Made by a program: the position numbers and the translations under genes. Below, one piece after another: positions 63,341 through 64,000 of a DNA stretch of 64,000 nt (position 1 is its first letter; each line of letters starts with the position of its first letter). The notes beneath the pieces were generated by a model, which saw only the letters and a list, made by a program, of their open reading frames with translations, had not been told where the DNA came from and ran no database searches. The DNA is taken from positions 1,040,085 through 1,104,084 of the forward strand of contig VXAU01002231.1 of assembly GCA_013399695.1 (NCBI GenBank). Direction: 5' to 3'. This DNA is from Formicarius rufipectus (Eukaryota > Chordata > Aves > Passeriformes > Formicariidae).

Positions 63341-64000
63341 AGTCCAAGACACGTTTAAAATAGAAACCCCAAATTCTTTACACATTTCTCCTAACCAAAT
63401 CCCTGCTTACAGGCTTAATACTAGCTAAATGAATGACTTTTTTTCCCCCCACATATTAGCTTTGAATGAACATTAATGGCCACATATTAGATTTTGGATT
63501 TAGGTGATTTTTATTCTTAGAAATATTTATTCTTAGAAAGCCGTGTGTGCACACTGAGTACCAAAATGCAGATTGGCAATATCAGTGTGGAATGGACATT
63601 GTACTGTGTTAATTATATTTTCTCTTCCTCAAGGGCTGCAGCTTTCTGCTTATTTGAGTTGGTGTATAGGGTGTTTGTTATAATTTCTGTTTCTGATAAA
63701 GTCACACAACTTACTGTATCTCTTCTGCCTGGTGAAGTCTATGCCAGTATACCCTGTAAGCATTATTAGCACCTATGTCATTTAATAACATGACTTATGC
63801 AAAGAAAGAAATAGAATGAAAGTATTTGAGACTTTGTGAGCCAGCAGAATACAGGAGTGAACCTGAACATTGAGAGTACTTGGAAATTTTAGCTCCATTG
63901 CAGAAAAAAAATACAGATATATTAATTATATAGTCTTAATTCTTCCTTAACATTTTAGGGTGTGTCAAATTAGACAACAAACTCTGATCATTGTATAGAG

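Larger units (their letters stand above)
61946..64000 (+). other. MMP16: MMP16 intron 3, 5' part
   Basis: It begins with GTACTA after the CAG end of exon 3 and continues past the window edge. No further exon is visible. It holds a possible old CR1 fragment near 63.0-63.3 kb and one ambiguous base at 63340. Confidence 0.9.

Noticed and set aside
1..64000. CRISPR array, bacterial operon, phage or other prokaryote-type system
   Set aside because: No regularly spaced repeats, no ribosome binding sites with long adjacent frames. CR1 elements and spliced exons show vertebrate nuclear DNA.

Overview
The window looks like bird nuclear DNA. It is AT-rich and almost entirely non-coding. Eight recognisable CR1 LINE 3' ends are scattered on both strands, and CR1 is the dominant retroposon of birds. 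There are also older CR1-like remnants, one retroviral-type LTR and several simple repeats. Two small exons on the + strand (53661-53809 and 61823-61945) join in frame and encode the propeptide region of a membrane-type matrix metalloproteinase, best matched to MMP16 (MT3-MMP). I cannot name the species. A passerine or another bird would fit equally well.

Layout: bases 1-53660 are read as the distal part of a very long MMP16 intron 1. I found no exon 1 (signal peptide) here, so it should lie upstream. This intron holds an LTR at about 2.58-3.11 kb; CR1 pieces near 4.0, 12.5, 15.5, 23.2, 29.8 and 46.3 kb; an old degenerate CR1-type reverse-transcriptase remnant at about 23.9-25.8 kb; an (ATT)n microsatellite at 32.3 kb; and two A/C-only low-complexity tracts at 30.3 and 50.7 kb. 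It also holds an exact 787-bp sequence present twice around a single N at 39420. Exon 2 follows, then an 8,013-bp intron 2 with two + strand CR1 copies, exon 3 with the cysteine switch and furin site, and the start of intron 3.

The two exons together give about 90 residues of one protein. The cysteine-switch motif keeps the proenzyme latent, and the RRKR motif is where furin-type proteases would cut to activate it at the cell surface. Apart from MMP16 I see no other credible gene, RNA gene, CRISPR array or operon-like system. The many short open frames are what AT-rich intronic DNA gives by chance.

I did not find a new biological system. The observations most worth checking are the 787-bp duplication with its 222-bp insertion (probably two haplotypes joined in tandem), the intronic LTR carrying a promoter and poly(A) signal in the same direction as the gene, and inverted CR1 copies flanking exon 2.
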